Assembly (NCBI GenBank): GCA_963932465.1
Contig: OZ010786.1
Location: 269,422,411-269,486,410, forward strand
DNA: 64,000 nucleotides
Reading direction: 5' to 3'
DNA from: Maratus speciosus
Taxonomy: Eukaryota; Arthropoda; Arachnida; Araneae; Salticidae
Shown here: positions 1 through 10,807 of the stretch, one piece after another
Layout: each line of letters begins with the position of its first letter
How positions within the stretch are numbered: the stretch's first letter is position 1
Program-made: the position numbers and the translations under genes
The notes under the pieces: generated by a model
What the model was told of the DNA's origin: nothing
Seen by the model: only the letters and a program-made list of their open reading frames with translations
Database searches by the model: none

Positions 1-716
1 CACGTTTGTCCGATACAACTTTTCATATGAACATTCGCACAAACTTTAAGTTCAAATCTCAGTACCCGCGAAAATTTGCCGTTCAGAAATTTGCCTTTAG
101 TTCTCATAGTATTGGTCAAATATTTAGTTTTACCAAAGAAAATGATCGTTTTTGTTTTAAATATGACATCATTTTCACTCACTGAATCATTTTGCCAAGC
201 TTCTCAAACTCAGTATCAGCGTAATGTAAAAAGATTGAAACATTTTCTTCAATCTTTTGATTTATGAAGAAGAATGCGTGTTTTTTTAATGGTTGACGTC
301 ATTTTCTGTTCAAAAATTAGAAAAAAGTTACTTTTAATTTTAATGTGAAAATGGCATCAATAAGGATATAACCAATAAAATTAAATAAACCATGACTATT
401 TTCTCTTCACTTTTAATTGAAATGGAGTACTTCAGTTGCCACAATTACAAAATTGGTACTAAAACTATAAAAAAAATTAATATCTCAAAAATAAATTGAG
501 ATAGAGCTTTCAAACAAATTGCATTTAAAAGTAGATTTTTTTCTCTATACGATGATGTAAAAATTGAAACTGTGCAATGTTTAGAAGTTTAAAAATTTGC
601 AATAGCGAAAATTGCAAAACCGAAATTTCATTTCAAATTTGAAAAAGTTGCCATTCGCAGAATGACGTATGCGTTACGCACAGATATGTTTGCCCTTTAT
701 AATATAGATAGATAGA
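1..716. other. AT-rich DNA with a minus-strand Helitron 5'-end fragment
   Basis: No gene is seen. From about 400 to 716 the sequence matches segments near 27.8-28.0, 35.1-35.3, 58.6-59.1 and 59.7-60.08 kb, with shared landmarks GGAGTACTTC, TTTCAAACAAATT, GTGCGATGTTTAGAAG-like and GACGTATGCGTTACGCACA. Read on the minus strand the right edge begins with repeated ATCTATCTA, then TCTATATTATAAAGG, which resembles a Helitron 5' terminus (TC plus an AT-rich start). The Tc1 element at 719 inserted directly beside this end. Confidence 0.5.
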
Positions 717-718
717 TA

Positions 719-2034
719 CACTGCTCAAAACAATTAGGGGAGCACATGGTTTTAACGAAATTACGCAAATATTTACACCTATAAGTAACGTAAAGTAAAA
801 CATTCATAATTTAAAGCGTTATATTAAACATATAAAGAAAACTTAAATTAAAGTTTATGACGTCAAAAATTAGAAAAAGGAGATAAGTGCAGAAATCGGG
901 ATTTTACAAAAACGTCTGTTTCACTGTCTCAGTTGGAAAATTCAATTGCTCAACTTGTGTTTTGAGAAAAGGTGGCTTTAAAATGTCACATCAACATGAT
1001 TTACTGAAATCCATGACTTGGCGTGTTATCGGGACATTTGAATTTGGGGAAACACAACGAAGTGTAGTGGACGCTGTTGGAGGTGCAAGAAGGGTCCATG
1101 AAAGACTGTGGAATCGATTTCAAGATACATGGAATGATAGGCATCGAAAAGTGCAAGGTCGGAAATGTGCTAATACAGAAACTGATAACCGATATATCCT
1201 GTTAACAGCTCGTCAAGACGGAACGGGCAATGCTACTCAGCTGCAAATGTTTTTTGGCATGGAGAGAAAGAGGCACTCAAAATAATTCCACATTCGTTCG
1301 TGAAAGATCACATTACAGACGAGGTGGGTTGATGCTATTGGCTGGAATCTGCATAGGTGGATGTACGGGCTTGCATGTAATTCAGAATGCACTTTGACGG
1401 TCCAAAGTTATACAGACGAGATACTGAGACCTGATGTCGTATTTTATGTTGCAGCAATTAGTGACTTATTTTTTTCCATGCATGATAATGCCAGACCTTA
1501 TAGAGTCTGTCTTGTGGAAAACATGCTTGAAGCTAAAACAATACAGCGTATGGAATGACCAGCATGCTTTCCTGACCTAAATTCAATCGAGCATGTTTGG
1601 GACATACTCATACGACGCATTGTTGCGAGACCGAGGCCTCCTTTTACAGTCCGGGACTTGGAAATTGCAATTCTTATGCAATGGCACAGTATCCCCCAAA
1701 ATCTTATCGATAACCACATCGCATCCATGGAAAACAGGTGTGTAGTAGTCTTAGCTGTTCGTGGAGAGCACAAACCATATTAAAAATCTTACATCATTCT
1801 AAACAATACCCTTTTTTTTATATCATTTACATGAAACCAAATTGTTGCCCTAAACCATCATTTCTAGTTTTTTCCATCTTTTCAAAGAATAAAAGCTCCC
1901 TTACAAGTTTTTTGCATCTTTTTTTCTGTATTGCGCATTGCTACACGTGTACTATCCATTTTAAGCCCATACATGGCTGTCTTGCACTGTTCTCTTCACT
2001 TTTTTGCTTGCACCCCTAATTTTTTTCAACAGTG
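719..2034 (+). mobile_element. Tc1/mariner-type transposon, internally deleted
   Basis: Terminal inverted repeats are visible: the left end begins CACTGCTCAAAACAATTAGG and the right end closes TAATTTTTTTCAACAGTG, about 28 bp matching with few changes. A TA dinucleotide flanks each side (717-718 and 2035-2036), the target duplication expected for Tc1/mariner. The element is 1316 bp, shorter than a usual 1.6-1.7 kb Tc1, and carries one broken transposase frame. Confidence 0.88.
983..1783 (+). pseudogene. Tc1-like transposase pseudogene
   Basis: This would encode a Tc1 family transposase (cut-and-paste DDE recombinase acting in the nucleus on the element's own ends). The start at 983 gives MSHQHDL, a typical N-terminus in this family, followed by a helix-turn-helix region (about residues 1-95). 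Sequence then jumps to a W-R-E-R-G-T-Q-like segment, so roughly 80 residues including the first catalytic Asp are missing. The second Asp survives in MHDNARPY and the catalytic Glu in PDLNSIEHVWD, and the C-terminus is complete to a TAA at 1781. In-frame stops lie at 1283 and 1556 (a Trp codon changed to TGA), and the stretch between 1286 and 1390 needs frame changes. It is non-functional; remnants total about 267 codons against about 340 in intact relatives. Confidence 0.85.
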
Positions 2035-2036
2035 TA

Positions 2037-3367
2037 GATAAACGTGATTTGGCGCAGTAAAGTATTTTTTAGAGTCATTTCCAATTTTATAAAAATCGAA
2101 TTAAAACTTAAAAAGATATTAATAAAACTTTTCTTCATTTCATTAAATCCTATCATATGTAAATAATTCAATAATATCCCATGATAGGTTTCAAGTTTAA
2201 GTAAATTTTTGCATAATACATTGTGTGTATAAATGCTGTAGATCATATACAGGGCTACACAAAAGAATTCGCAATGGTTTCTGAGTAAGAACGAAAATAT
2301 CTTAAAAGTGGTTTTAAAATGAGTTATGAATTTTTACGCTGAACTACATTTAGTATACGAAGATATATGTTTGTAGAGTATAGATAAAATTATATACAAT
2401 TCCGCACAAAGAATTGGATATATGGCCGTCTATGGATGATAATCTTTGGAAGTGTGGCAACGAATTTGGAAGTGTGGCAATTCCTAATGGCAACGAATAT
2501 ATTGTCTTTTAAATAGTCCAATCATTTCATAATACTGGTTGAATGCATTACAGAAAGAGTTATTTTTAATGATAACTTACAAAATTTGAATAATGTTAAA
2601 GTCTGGAAAATTTAGAAGTTATTAAAGGGCTGATTGCCATAATCCGAAAGAAATTTTACTGTTTGGTAATTTTTTGCGCGCCTATTTAAAATGATCAGCA
2701 ACTTTGAAAATTCTACTAGATTTCCATTGAAAGATTAAAGCAATATGTTAGCATTTGCAATCTTTATATTAATTTTTAAGCTTCATTTTGAATGAAAAGC
2801 TTTAAACTGCAACAGAGGACGTCTAACATTAACGTTGCAATATGTTCTTCAGATCGTGATCAAGCCGTATACAAGCCTCCATCTAATTCAAAAGTTTTCA
2901 TACCTCGATTACATTTCCAAAAAAGTGTCCCTGTTATCAGATTATTCTTTTTCTGTTTTCAAACCAGTCTAATATCACATTCGCTTAGGAATTCTGTTTC
3001 GGTTTTCTATTTCACGACACTTTATTAACAGTTAATTAAACAGTGTGCCCATGTCCAATAGCAAATTCCTAAACTGTTAGTCATAGAGATATAGGTCCAA
3101 TTACAAAAATGCTTTAAATGAGGTAAAAAATTATGTTAAATGTATTTTGGATCAATAAAAACATTTCTTAAAAAGTATCGAAATTAAAATTTTTACACGG
3201 TTCCCCCTCCCCCCCCCCCCCCTCCCAATCCTATAAGTGATATTTAGTAAAAAAATTCCTATTAAACTAACAAGTCAGACAAAAAAGTCTTATTCATCTG
3301 AGACTAAAATTAAAAGAGTTATGAAATTTTGAATTGCATGACTTACTTTACAGATTTTCCTCATATA
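2037..3367. other. No gene recognised; AT-rich spacer
   Basis: No coding region or element boundary that I can support. A short duplication of TTGGAAGTGTGGCAA sits near 2450-2485, and a poly-C tract at about 3205-3222 interrupts the AT-rich sequence. Confidence 0.5.
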
Positions 3368-3925
3368 GGGGAGACCGGGGGAATGGCGCCACTCGGGGTT
3401 ATGCCGCCACCCCGCCTAGTTTAAAAACTAACGGCAGTTTGAGATAGTGAATGCGCCTGCATTATAGCGGCCAACAATAGACACAGTGCCTAGAGTGAGG
3501 ATGATTTTGTTGTACGTCGTTCGTTTGGTCTAGTGAAAAATTTAGTTTTTATCTAGATACTTCTTATTTTGGAGCTTCAGATGAGTAGAGATAAACACTT
3601 CTTATTGTAAAATTAGGTACTTAAGATAATATTACCCGTAATCTACATGCATTCGCCGACATTTTGATGCGATTTGTTCACCAAGTTCGGTTCTTCTTTC
3701 GGTTTGCTTGGGGATTTCTGCTATATTGTCCTCTCGGGGTAATACCGCTACCATGGCAAAAGGTGAAGTTTGCACTTTGAGTTAAATTGTAAGCTTAGCA
3801 CATTACTAAATCTAGGTTAAGGAATATTGTAATTATTCATTATTCTGCCAAATTACATTGCTTTCTAAATATTTTCAGTAGGTTCAGTAATATTTTCAGG
3901 TACTATGTGTTTCGTAGTATCCATT

Positions 3926-6797
3926 CAGGGCTGTCCAACTGGCGGCCCGCCAACTTCTTATTCAGCATACTTCTTTTTTCAAATCGAGGTCTCCGAAGTT
4001 CCCTCTTGATCGCTGTTTCACTCCTTTCATTGTATTGGGAGAAAAAGGTACATGACATCTGCAGCAGTGGCGTGGCGTGAAAATTTTCGGTGGTCATCGC
4101 AATTATTTATGTTTGTGGTGAAAAATTATTAACTCTAAAATTCAATGGTTGAATGTTCAAAAAAGAAACTTTAAATCTTACCTTCACTTATACATGAACT
4201 CCAAATGTTCTGCTAAAACTGGATCGTAGAGTTTTAAAAGCTTATTAAGAGTTTTAAAATATTGCTTGGTCATCGCCGCATCCAGCGATGACCGGACGCC
4301 ACGCCACTGATCTGCAGGTCAAGGTCAAGCAGTCCTACCCTGCACGCTGGTGTTCAAACAAATTCCTAGAAATATACTCTGTTTAAAGTTACTGATTTTT
4401 GTACACGCATTAATTTTTTTCGCCAAAAAGGCGCTTTTCCTTGATTATTAGTAATCCGCTACGCTTCCAGCTAACCCTGGTTGCTACGCAATGGCTGCAA
4501 TTCGGCTAACGTAGCAGGGGAGACAGGGGGGGGGGGAGAGAGAAAAATTTCAGATAAGCAAAACCTGCCCGTAATTGGTTAAATGCCGACGCTGCGGCCT
4601 TTGTTGATTTCGAAAAACAAATTGAGAGCTTGCGCTCGTCAACTCTCCGCTCCTTTCAATTGATGATCTTGATCTGACTGGTTGCGGCGAATGTTAGGTT
4701 TTCAGATAAGGTTGCAGATTTTGGATATGAAGTAAACCTCTCTTGTACCGTAGCTATATTTTTTTGGGAACGTGTGAAAACTAATTTTATTATTGATTGT
4801 GAATATTTCATCTTCCAACGATGAGTAAGAAACGGAAGATAGACAGTGAGAACTGAGTGTTCCAGGACAGCTGGGAAACCCAGTATTTCATCACGAATAG
4901 AAACGGCAAACTCCAGTGCTTGATTTGTATGCAAGTTGTGGCTGTGTGCAAAGAATAAAATGTCAAAAGGCATTACGCGAGTCTTCACGAAGGGAGCCAC
5001 AGTAAATATCAAGGAGAAGCAAGGTCTCTGATAGTTTCAGAACTGAAATCACAACTGCAAAAACAAACTGGGATGTTTACTCAAGTAAAATCTGATTAGT
5101 ACAATGATTTGCATGCTTCGTATGCAATTTCACTTGAGCTTGCTAAAGCGAAAAAACCTTATACTGATGGCGTCTTTGATAAAAGGTGTGGTGTAGAAAT
5201 GGCAAAAGCATTTGGTGATAGCAAAATGGCTAAGCATTTTCATTCAGTTCCAGCTTCTCATCAGACCGTCCAACGAAGAGTTGCCGAAATGGCTGACCAA
5301 ATACAACAGAAATTGTCCTGCGAGATTGAAAAATCCTGCTATTTCTCCTTGTGTATCGACGAGAGTACAGACCAGTTGGACGTCATTCAACACTTGATTT
5401 TCATTCGCACTGCTAACGAAGACTTTGAGATCAAAGAGGAGCTCCTTACCATGTGTTCTCTTCACTCCAAAACAAAGGGTAGGGACATATTTGAAGCAGT
5501 GATGAAAGCTGTCAACAGTGTCGGAGATTTTGAAAAGTGTTCCGTCCTAGCTACAGACGGTGCAAAGGCAATGGTAGGACCAAAGATAGGATTGATTGGA
5601 TGTTTGAGAGAAAATGGAATGAAATGTCCTGCACTTCATTGCATCATTCACCAGCATGCTTTATGTGGGAAATCGGTGAAGCAAACTGAAACCCTCCAAA
5701 AAGTTGTGAAAGTCATCAACATGATCAGAGGCGGCAACAGGGCTCTTATGCATCGGCAGTTCCTTAACTTTTTGGATGAAATTGAAGCAGAATACGGAGA
5801 CCTGCTTATGTACAATCAAGTTAGGTGGCTTAGTGCCGGAAACTGCCTCAAGAGATTTTTCGAGTTGAGAAAAGAAATCCCTCTTTTCCTTCTCCAGTTT
5901 TCTCCATCATAAAACCTTGAACAGGAACTTTTAAGCATGGATTTTTCACGTCACCTTGCATTTATAACTGATATTACTGGCCACCTCAACGATGTGAACT
6001 TAAAACTACAAGGAAGAGGCCAACTGGTGTCTAACCTAATGGTACACATCAATGGGTTTAGAAACTAGCAGAAAATTTTCCATGGAACTTTGGGAAAAAA
6101 TAACTTATCTCACTTCGTCAGCTACAGTCGTTTGGCGTCAGAGTGTGAGGAAGTGCTGGATTTTTCTGAATTTTGCCCTGAGTTGCAGACTATTAATGAT
6201 GAATTCAACACGAGATTTTCAGATTTTGAGAGCATCAAGAATGACGTGGCTCTGTTTAGTAATCCAGTCACAGCAAGCATTGAAGAACAACCGGCCTACC
6301 TCCAATTAGAGCTCTGTGATCTCCAGGCTGACCCGTCCTTTCAAACAAGAACCGAAAGGGGGCCCGAGTTCTTCAAGTTGCTTCCAACCGAACGGTTTCC
6401 AAATCTGCGTGACTTAGGACTGAAAATAACTTCCATGTTTGGGAGCACATATTTATGCGAAAGTGCTTTTTCGACGATGAAATTTATCAAGAATCGTCAA
6501 AAGAACTCTCTCTCCGACAGTTCATTGTTAGACTCTCTTCGGCTGGCAATGACAAACATAGATGTTGACATTCCTGCCCTTGTAAAGAAAGCTGATCGGC
6601 CTCAGTTTTCCCATTAAAATGTAAGCAAATTGTTTTATAATCCTTTTGTTCCACTGTTTTATAATTAATAATTAAACTATTACTTGTTATTGTACAAGAG
6701 GTAAGAGGTTATTGTTCAACTTTTTCAAACTGCGGCCCGCCAGGTGATCAGTGGCCGGAATTCTGGCCCATGGGCTTTTTGCAGTTGGACAGCCCTG
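3926..6797 (+). mobile_element. hAT transposon (BED-finger, Charlie-like)
   Basis: Ends are CAGGGCTGTCCAACT at 3926 and its complement AGTTGGACAGCCCTG ending at 6797, a classic hAT end; GCGGCCCGCC is repeated just inside both ends in inverted orientation. The 2872-bp element contains one degenerate transposase frame on the plus strand. The 8-bp flanks (TATCCATT and TAACTAGG) do not match well, so the target duplication has decayed or the site was rearranged. It sits inside the GGGGAGACC element and is therefore younger than it. Confidence 0.85.
4821..6617 (+). pseudogene. hAT transposase pseudogene, GTF2IRD2/EPM2AIP1/ZBED5-like
   Basis: Would encode a hAT transposase of the group from which vertebrate GTF2IRD2 and ZBED-type proteins derive. 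One frame runs from ATG 4821 (MSKKRKID) to TAA 6617, about 598 codons, close to full length, with five in-frame stops at 4854, 4956, 5097, 5910 and 6066 and no frameshift. An N-terminal BED-type finger is visible (CLIC near residue 31, HYASLH near residue 51). The central RNase H-like core contains SLCIDESTD (first Asp), LATDGAKAM and CPALHCIIHQHALCGK (family CxxH region). The C-terminus has the hAT dimerisation signature LRDLGLKITSMFGSTYLCESAFSTMKFIKNRQKN. Uninterrupted stretches of 267 and 175 codons suggest fairly recent inactivation. Only the stops argue against function. Confidence 0.88.
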
Positions 6798-7042
6798 TAA
6801 CTAGGTCATTAAAGAGTTGCGTCATTACCCAGTATCCTGGGTAATCCCGCCACTGTACAGAGGTTGAAAGAATTTTTTTTTTTATGTGTGCTTACTTTAC
6901 GGTTATGATTACGGTTAAATTTATACAGATACTAAAGATCATGATTCAGCTTGAGAATTTTTACTATTAAAAAATAAACATTTTTTTGAGGTGAAAAAAA
7001 TTAAATTCCCTTAAGGTGTCGCCATTCCCCCGGTCTCCCCTA

Positions 7043-7376
7043 AACACAGATGAGTTGGGCCATGCTTCGAGGAATCATGCACAAAGTGTTTAAAGGATTA
7101 GAAGAATTTATTTCATGTATATCTGCACTTTAACTGAAAGTAGTCACATCGTACAACTATTACGATAGTGTTAATTTTTTTTAGATTATATAACCTAATA
7201 ACATTTGAAAATATGTATCATTTTGTAAAGAATTGAGATCGTTGATTTTCATCATTTTATTTAACAAAATTCTGTTATTTTTTTCACTTATAGTTTCAGT
7301 TGAAGCTGTATATTTTGCTTTAATATGTAAGAAGGAAAACAGATTTCAAATAAACATTGTAATGTTAATTTTACTC

Positions 7377-7424
<48 letters not shown>

Positions 7425-8005
7425 TTGACGATTATTTATATTTCTTGTAAATGTGTGAATGATCCCTATTTCAAAGCAATAAAGATGCTTCAACTTTAAA
7501 CAGTTATTATTCGGTCCGTTTTAATCGTAGAAGAATGAGGTTTTTTTTTTTTATCTTACTTCTTAATGTAATAGGATATTTTTACTAAATATAACTTATA
7601 GGACAAAGAGACCGCATAAAAAACTGAATTTCGTTATTTTTTAAGAAATGCTTTTATTGACCGAAATCGCTGTTAAAATACTTCTTTACTTCATTTAGAA
7701 CATTTTCGTAATTGGAACTATATTTCTATACTTCTACTAACGTTTTAGGAATTAGCCATTGGTCACCGTTGCGAGTGGCCACACTGTATGTTTATAACAA
7801 GTGTCTTATGTTTACGAAAAAAAACTTATGCTGTCATTACGTTTGACTTTGTATTATGTTTAAATATTAAAAGCAAAGAGGTAACCGCAATATTTATTTA
7901 AAAATTTTCATTTTTGATTGAAAAAGAATTTTCGTAAATTTGTTTTTATTCTTTACGATATAAATTCTACTAAATGTAACTCTGTGATGATTAAATGATT
8001 ATCCT
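7043..8005. other. No gene; AT-rich spacer with a TAT/ATT microsatellite
   Basis: Contains a perfect trinucleotide run (TAT/ATT) at about 7377-7422. Short open frames here only translate this repeat to leucines and are not genes. Confidence 0.6.
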
Positions 8006-9305
8006 TCTATATATAAAAAAAGTAACGATATGGAAATGGACCAATAAAAATCTGCGTAGATCTTCCCGGTCCACTCATAGATCGGCATCCATATTTCTTG
8101 TGACCAGGGGTCTTTCTTCGTTAATATTAAGAAAACTGTTTCTTACAAAAATATGAAAATAGGTGCTATTATAGAGAAATGTTTGATAAATACGCTGATG
8201 CAGACAATTTTTAAACCGAATAATTATTTAAAGAGATATTTAGTGTTAAAGTTGGTCAAGATCGTTTCATTAAAAAAAATTATACGAGCAAAAACTATAC
8301 ATAGGAATTTAAACATTTTACACCATTTAATACATTGGAATTTCAAGATGTGCAGACTGCATTTATTTTTTTTAATTTGACTCATTTTTTTGAGGATTTA
8401 TCTCCATTTTAAATTCAAATTTTTAGCATTTCGAGAAATATTTTTTAAATATTTTAGATAAGGATATTATTTTAAACTGTTGCCAGTTTTGATAACAGCG
8501 CAAAGAATAATATTTACTTTAAATTAAAAATTTATTTACTTGTGGCTATTATAATTAGAAAAAAAAACTTTCAAATGAGAATTAAGTGATTATGTGTTAA
8601 AAATCAGAAAAATATGGAAAATTCCGTCATAAAAGCTATAGATACACATATGAATTTTAAAAGAGGAAGAAATTTTTAAATAATAATTCATTATTATGCG
8701 TTGAAAGTCGCAAATGGGGGAAATTTACGTCATATTTAAAAAATCCAAATAATTGAGAGTTGGCAAACCAGTTTAAATTAAAAAATATATTTGCGCAACA
8801 CATTTATTTCACATTTTGAGATAATCTTTTCAACTATTATCATGAATTCTAAGAAGCGCAAATAATATTTTTTTCTAACAACAATAGTATTTTCATGTGA
8901 ATGTTAAAAAAGAGAAAGAAAATCTTGGTGAAAATTATGTCAGATATAAAACGATACATTTCAAATGTGTTATTTAAAATAACTTTCGTATAGAGCTTTT
9001 AAAAAATCGAGAGACAAAAACTCTGTTCACGTAATTCATTTTACATTAGCTTATTTTCAAAATTGTAACCAATTTTTCTTAATCAAAGACGAAAACAGCC
9101 ATTGTATCCCTTAACAAACGCTGATTTCGCCTTAAAAATCTCCAATCAAAGGAATGTGAATGAAAACCCGTTTACAGGGAGATCGCCACTGTTTTTTAAA
9201 ATTATAATTCAATCTTTTTTAAGCCAATGAAATTAGCCTACTTAGAATCTGGGGTGTCGGAACGGGGGTTGGCGAGCGTAGCTCGTAGGGGGCAGAGCCT
9301 CCTAG
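8006..9305 (+). mobile_element. Non-autonomous Helitron
   Basis: The 5' terminus reads TCTATATATAAAAAAAG. The 3' terminus has the Helitron layout: a short hairpin (GCGAGC-GTA-GCTCGT) about 15 bases before the terminal CTAG at 9302-9305. It lies between two T residues and has no target duplication or inverted ends. It is 1300 bp with no Rep/helicase coding sequence. Its last 250 bp are clearly related to the last 240 bp of the Helitron ending at 54295. Confidence 0.8.
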
Positions 9306-9765
9306 TTCATTAAAATATTATATTAGTATTTTAAATAAACAGAGAGAAAACCGTTTCTACTTCACTAGTTCTAAATTCCACTTTTAGATTTTTTTTACAG
9401 TTACCTGAAGAATTAATTGCTAATTAGTTTTGATAATTGCATAGTTATCAAGCAAAAGTATGAAGGAAATGTTTATTTATGCCATCGCTTGTTAATATAA
9501 TGAGATAAATCATGTGATTATTGTACTGAGGTTCCTTATTTATTAATGAATTGTTTGTAAAATGACATGGAATTTCTTTGATTTGATTCAGGAAGTGTTA
9601 TGTGTAAGGTAATGGAATACATTAATTAAATTCTTGATGAAGGTCATTTCGTGCAAATTAGAAGCACATATGCAGAAATTCAAAATTACAGTTTCATTTT
9701 AAATGTGTAAAACTATATCGAAATTAGTACCATTTTATCTTTATATTATTCATATAAAATAAAGT
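9306..9765. other. No gene; AT-rich spacer
   Basis: Nothing beyond low-complexity AT-rich sequence is seen. Confidence 0.5.
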
Positions 9766-9830
9766 AAACTTCCGATTATCCGTCACTCATGGGATCGATG
9801 CTGTGGCGGATAATCAAAATAGACGGGAAA
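9766..9830. mobile_element. Pogo/Tigger-like terminal fragment
   Basis: The phrase CTTCCGATTATCCGTCACTC followed by GGCGGATAATCAAAATAGACGG matches the style of arthropod pogo/Tigger ends (GATTATCCG and its inverted partner GGATAATC). A minus-strand pogo-type C-terminal fragment lies about 800 bp to the right, so this may be the outer end of that element. The opposite end is not visible. Confidence 0.4.
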
Positions 9831-9904
9831 ACATTACAAGACCGTTACTAAAATTACGTTTATTTTTGCCATTTTATAAATAACACTATTTAAACGTCTC
9901 TTTA

Positions 9905-10345
9905 GGTGCGGCCGTAATTATATAAATACGTAGCACCTATAGTCGTCGTTCAGTCCGTCTGTCCGTCCGCATATAACAGAGCAAAAACTACCCAACAGAA
10001 TGGTCTGAAATTTTAAATGTATGATTGTTGCAAAATTTTGTCGAGCCATTTCAAATTTTATGAAAATCAGATGTATAGTTTAATTACAGGGACAGTCAAA
10101 ATTTTTTCTTTACATTACGGCCAATGGGAAAAATTATTGCAAGTGCATTTTAATGATGTTTCAGCCTTCCGAATGGTCTGAAATTTTAAATATATAATTC
10201 TTGCAAAATTTTGTCGAGCTGTTTCCAATTTAATGAAAATCGGATGTATAGTTTAATTACAGGGACAGTCAAAAGTTTTCCGTTACATTACGGGGAATGG
10301 GGAAAAAATATTGCAAGTGCATTTTAATGATGTTACAGACTATGC
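9905..10345 (+). repeat. Two tandem 172-bp monomers behind a GTCTGTCCGTCCG leader
   Basis: A leader containing CAGTCCGTCTGTCCGTCCGC is followed by two monomers starting at 9999 and 10171 (GAATGGTCTGAAATTTTAAA). They share TTGCAAAATTTTGTCGAGC, AATTACAGGGACAGTC and TGCAAGTGCATTTTAATG. The leader-then-tandem-monomer plan is like the element at 29.8-31.25 kb and recalls non-autonomous Helentron-type repeats, but no terminus proves that. Confidence 0.6.
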
Positions 10346-10559
10346 ACTTATGAAGTGCAAAAAAATATGCATTCGGTACAATATGGGGCGCAAAAAATAA
10401 TTATAAAACTAGTTATAGTACGAACGCACCTCATTTGCCACGTTTGACGAGCAATTTCCAACTCGCTTATCTGTTGTATACATCCTTTAATTAAAAGCAT
10501 AAATAATAATAAGAAATAAATTTATTAGACACATTTCAAATTTTACAGAATAAATATGT

Positions 10560-10807
10560 ACTACCTGCTTTCCTCCAAAGTAATACATTACATATTTTTG
10601 TTTTGGTGTTTTGTTTGCGCTTATTACTGCAGAAAGATTACAGATTATACCTAATAAAAGTACTTGTATTGCATCTGCTTCCTCTTGCATCTCAAAATAA
10701 TTAATGCACTTAAAGAGCATAGTCTCCACTTCTGTATGACTGATCTCTGGATCATCATTCCCGATTCATCAAAATCATCCGCTTTAAGTTTCTTTGAATT
10801 CGAAGTA
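10560..10807 (-). pseudogene. C-terminal fragment of a pogo/Tigger-type transposase
   Basis: On the minus strand two overlapping frames give acidic or hydrophobic segments (LKADDFDESGMM, then INYFEMQEEADAIQVLLLG) that resemble the helical tail of TIGD/jerky-like transposases. No catalytic residues are included and a frame change is needed between the parts. The neighbouring pogo end at 10808 would have cut this older copy. The call rests on composition and position more than on strong motifs. Confidence 0.35.

Larger units (their letters stand above)
3368..7040. mobile_element. TA-flanked DNA transposon with GGGGAGACC inverted ends, split by a hAT insertion
   Basis: The left end begins GGGGAGACCGGGGGAATGGC and the right end is its inverted complement, matching over about 25 bp with one difference. 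TA flanks both ends (3366-3367 and 7041-7042). Removing the hAT insertion at 3926-6797 leaves an element of about 801 bp with no coding capacity. Subterminal GC-rich phrases about gapped CGGGGTTATGCCGCC and GGGTAATCCCGCCAC recur inside both ends and may be transposase-binding sites. The class is uncertain; the TA duplication fits Tc1/mariner-type or similar transposases. Confidence 0.75.

Noticed and set aside
4656..5012. 118-codon minus-strand frame
   Set aside because: It lies antisense to the N-terminal part of the hAT transposase and has no recognisable domain.
7233..7499. Open frame with a long leucine run
   Set aside because: It is the translation of the TAT/ATT microsatellite at about 7377-7422, not a gene.
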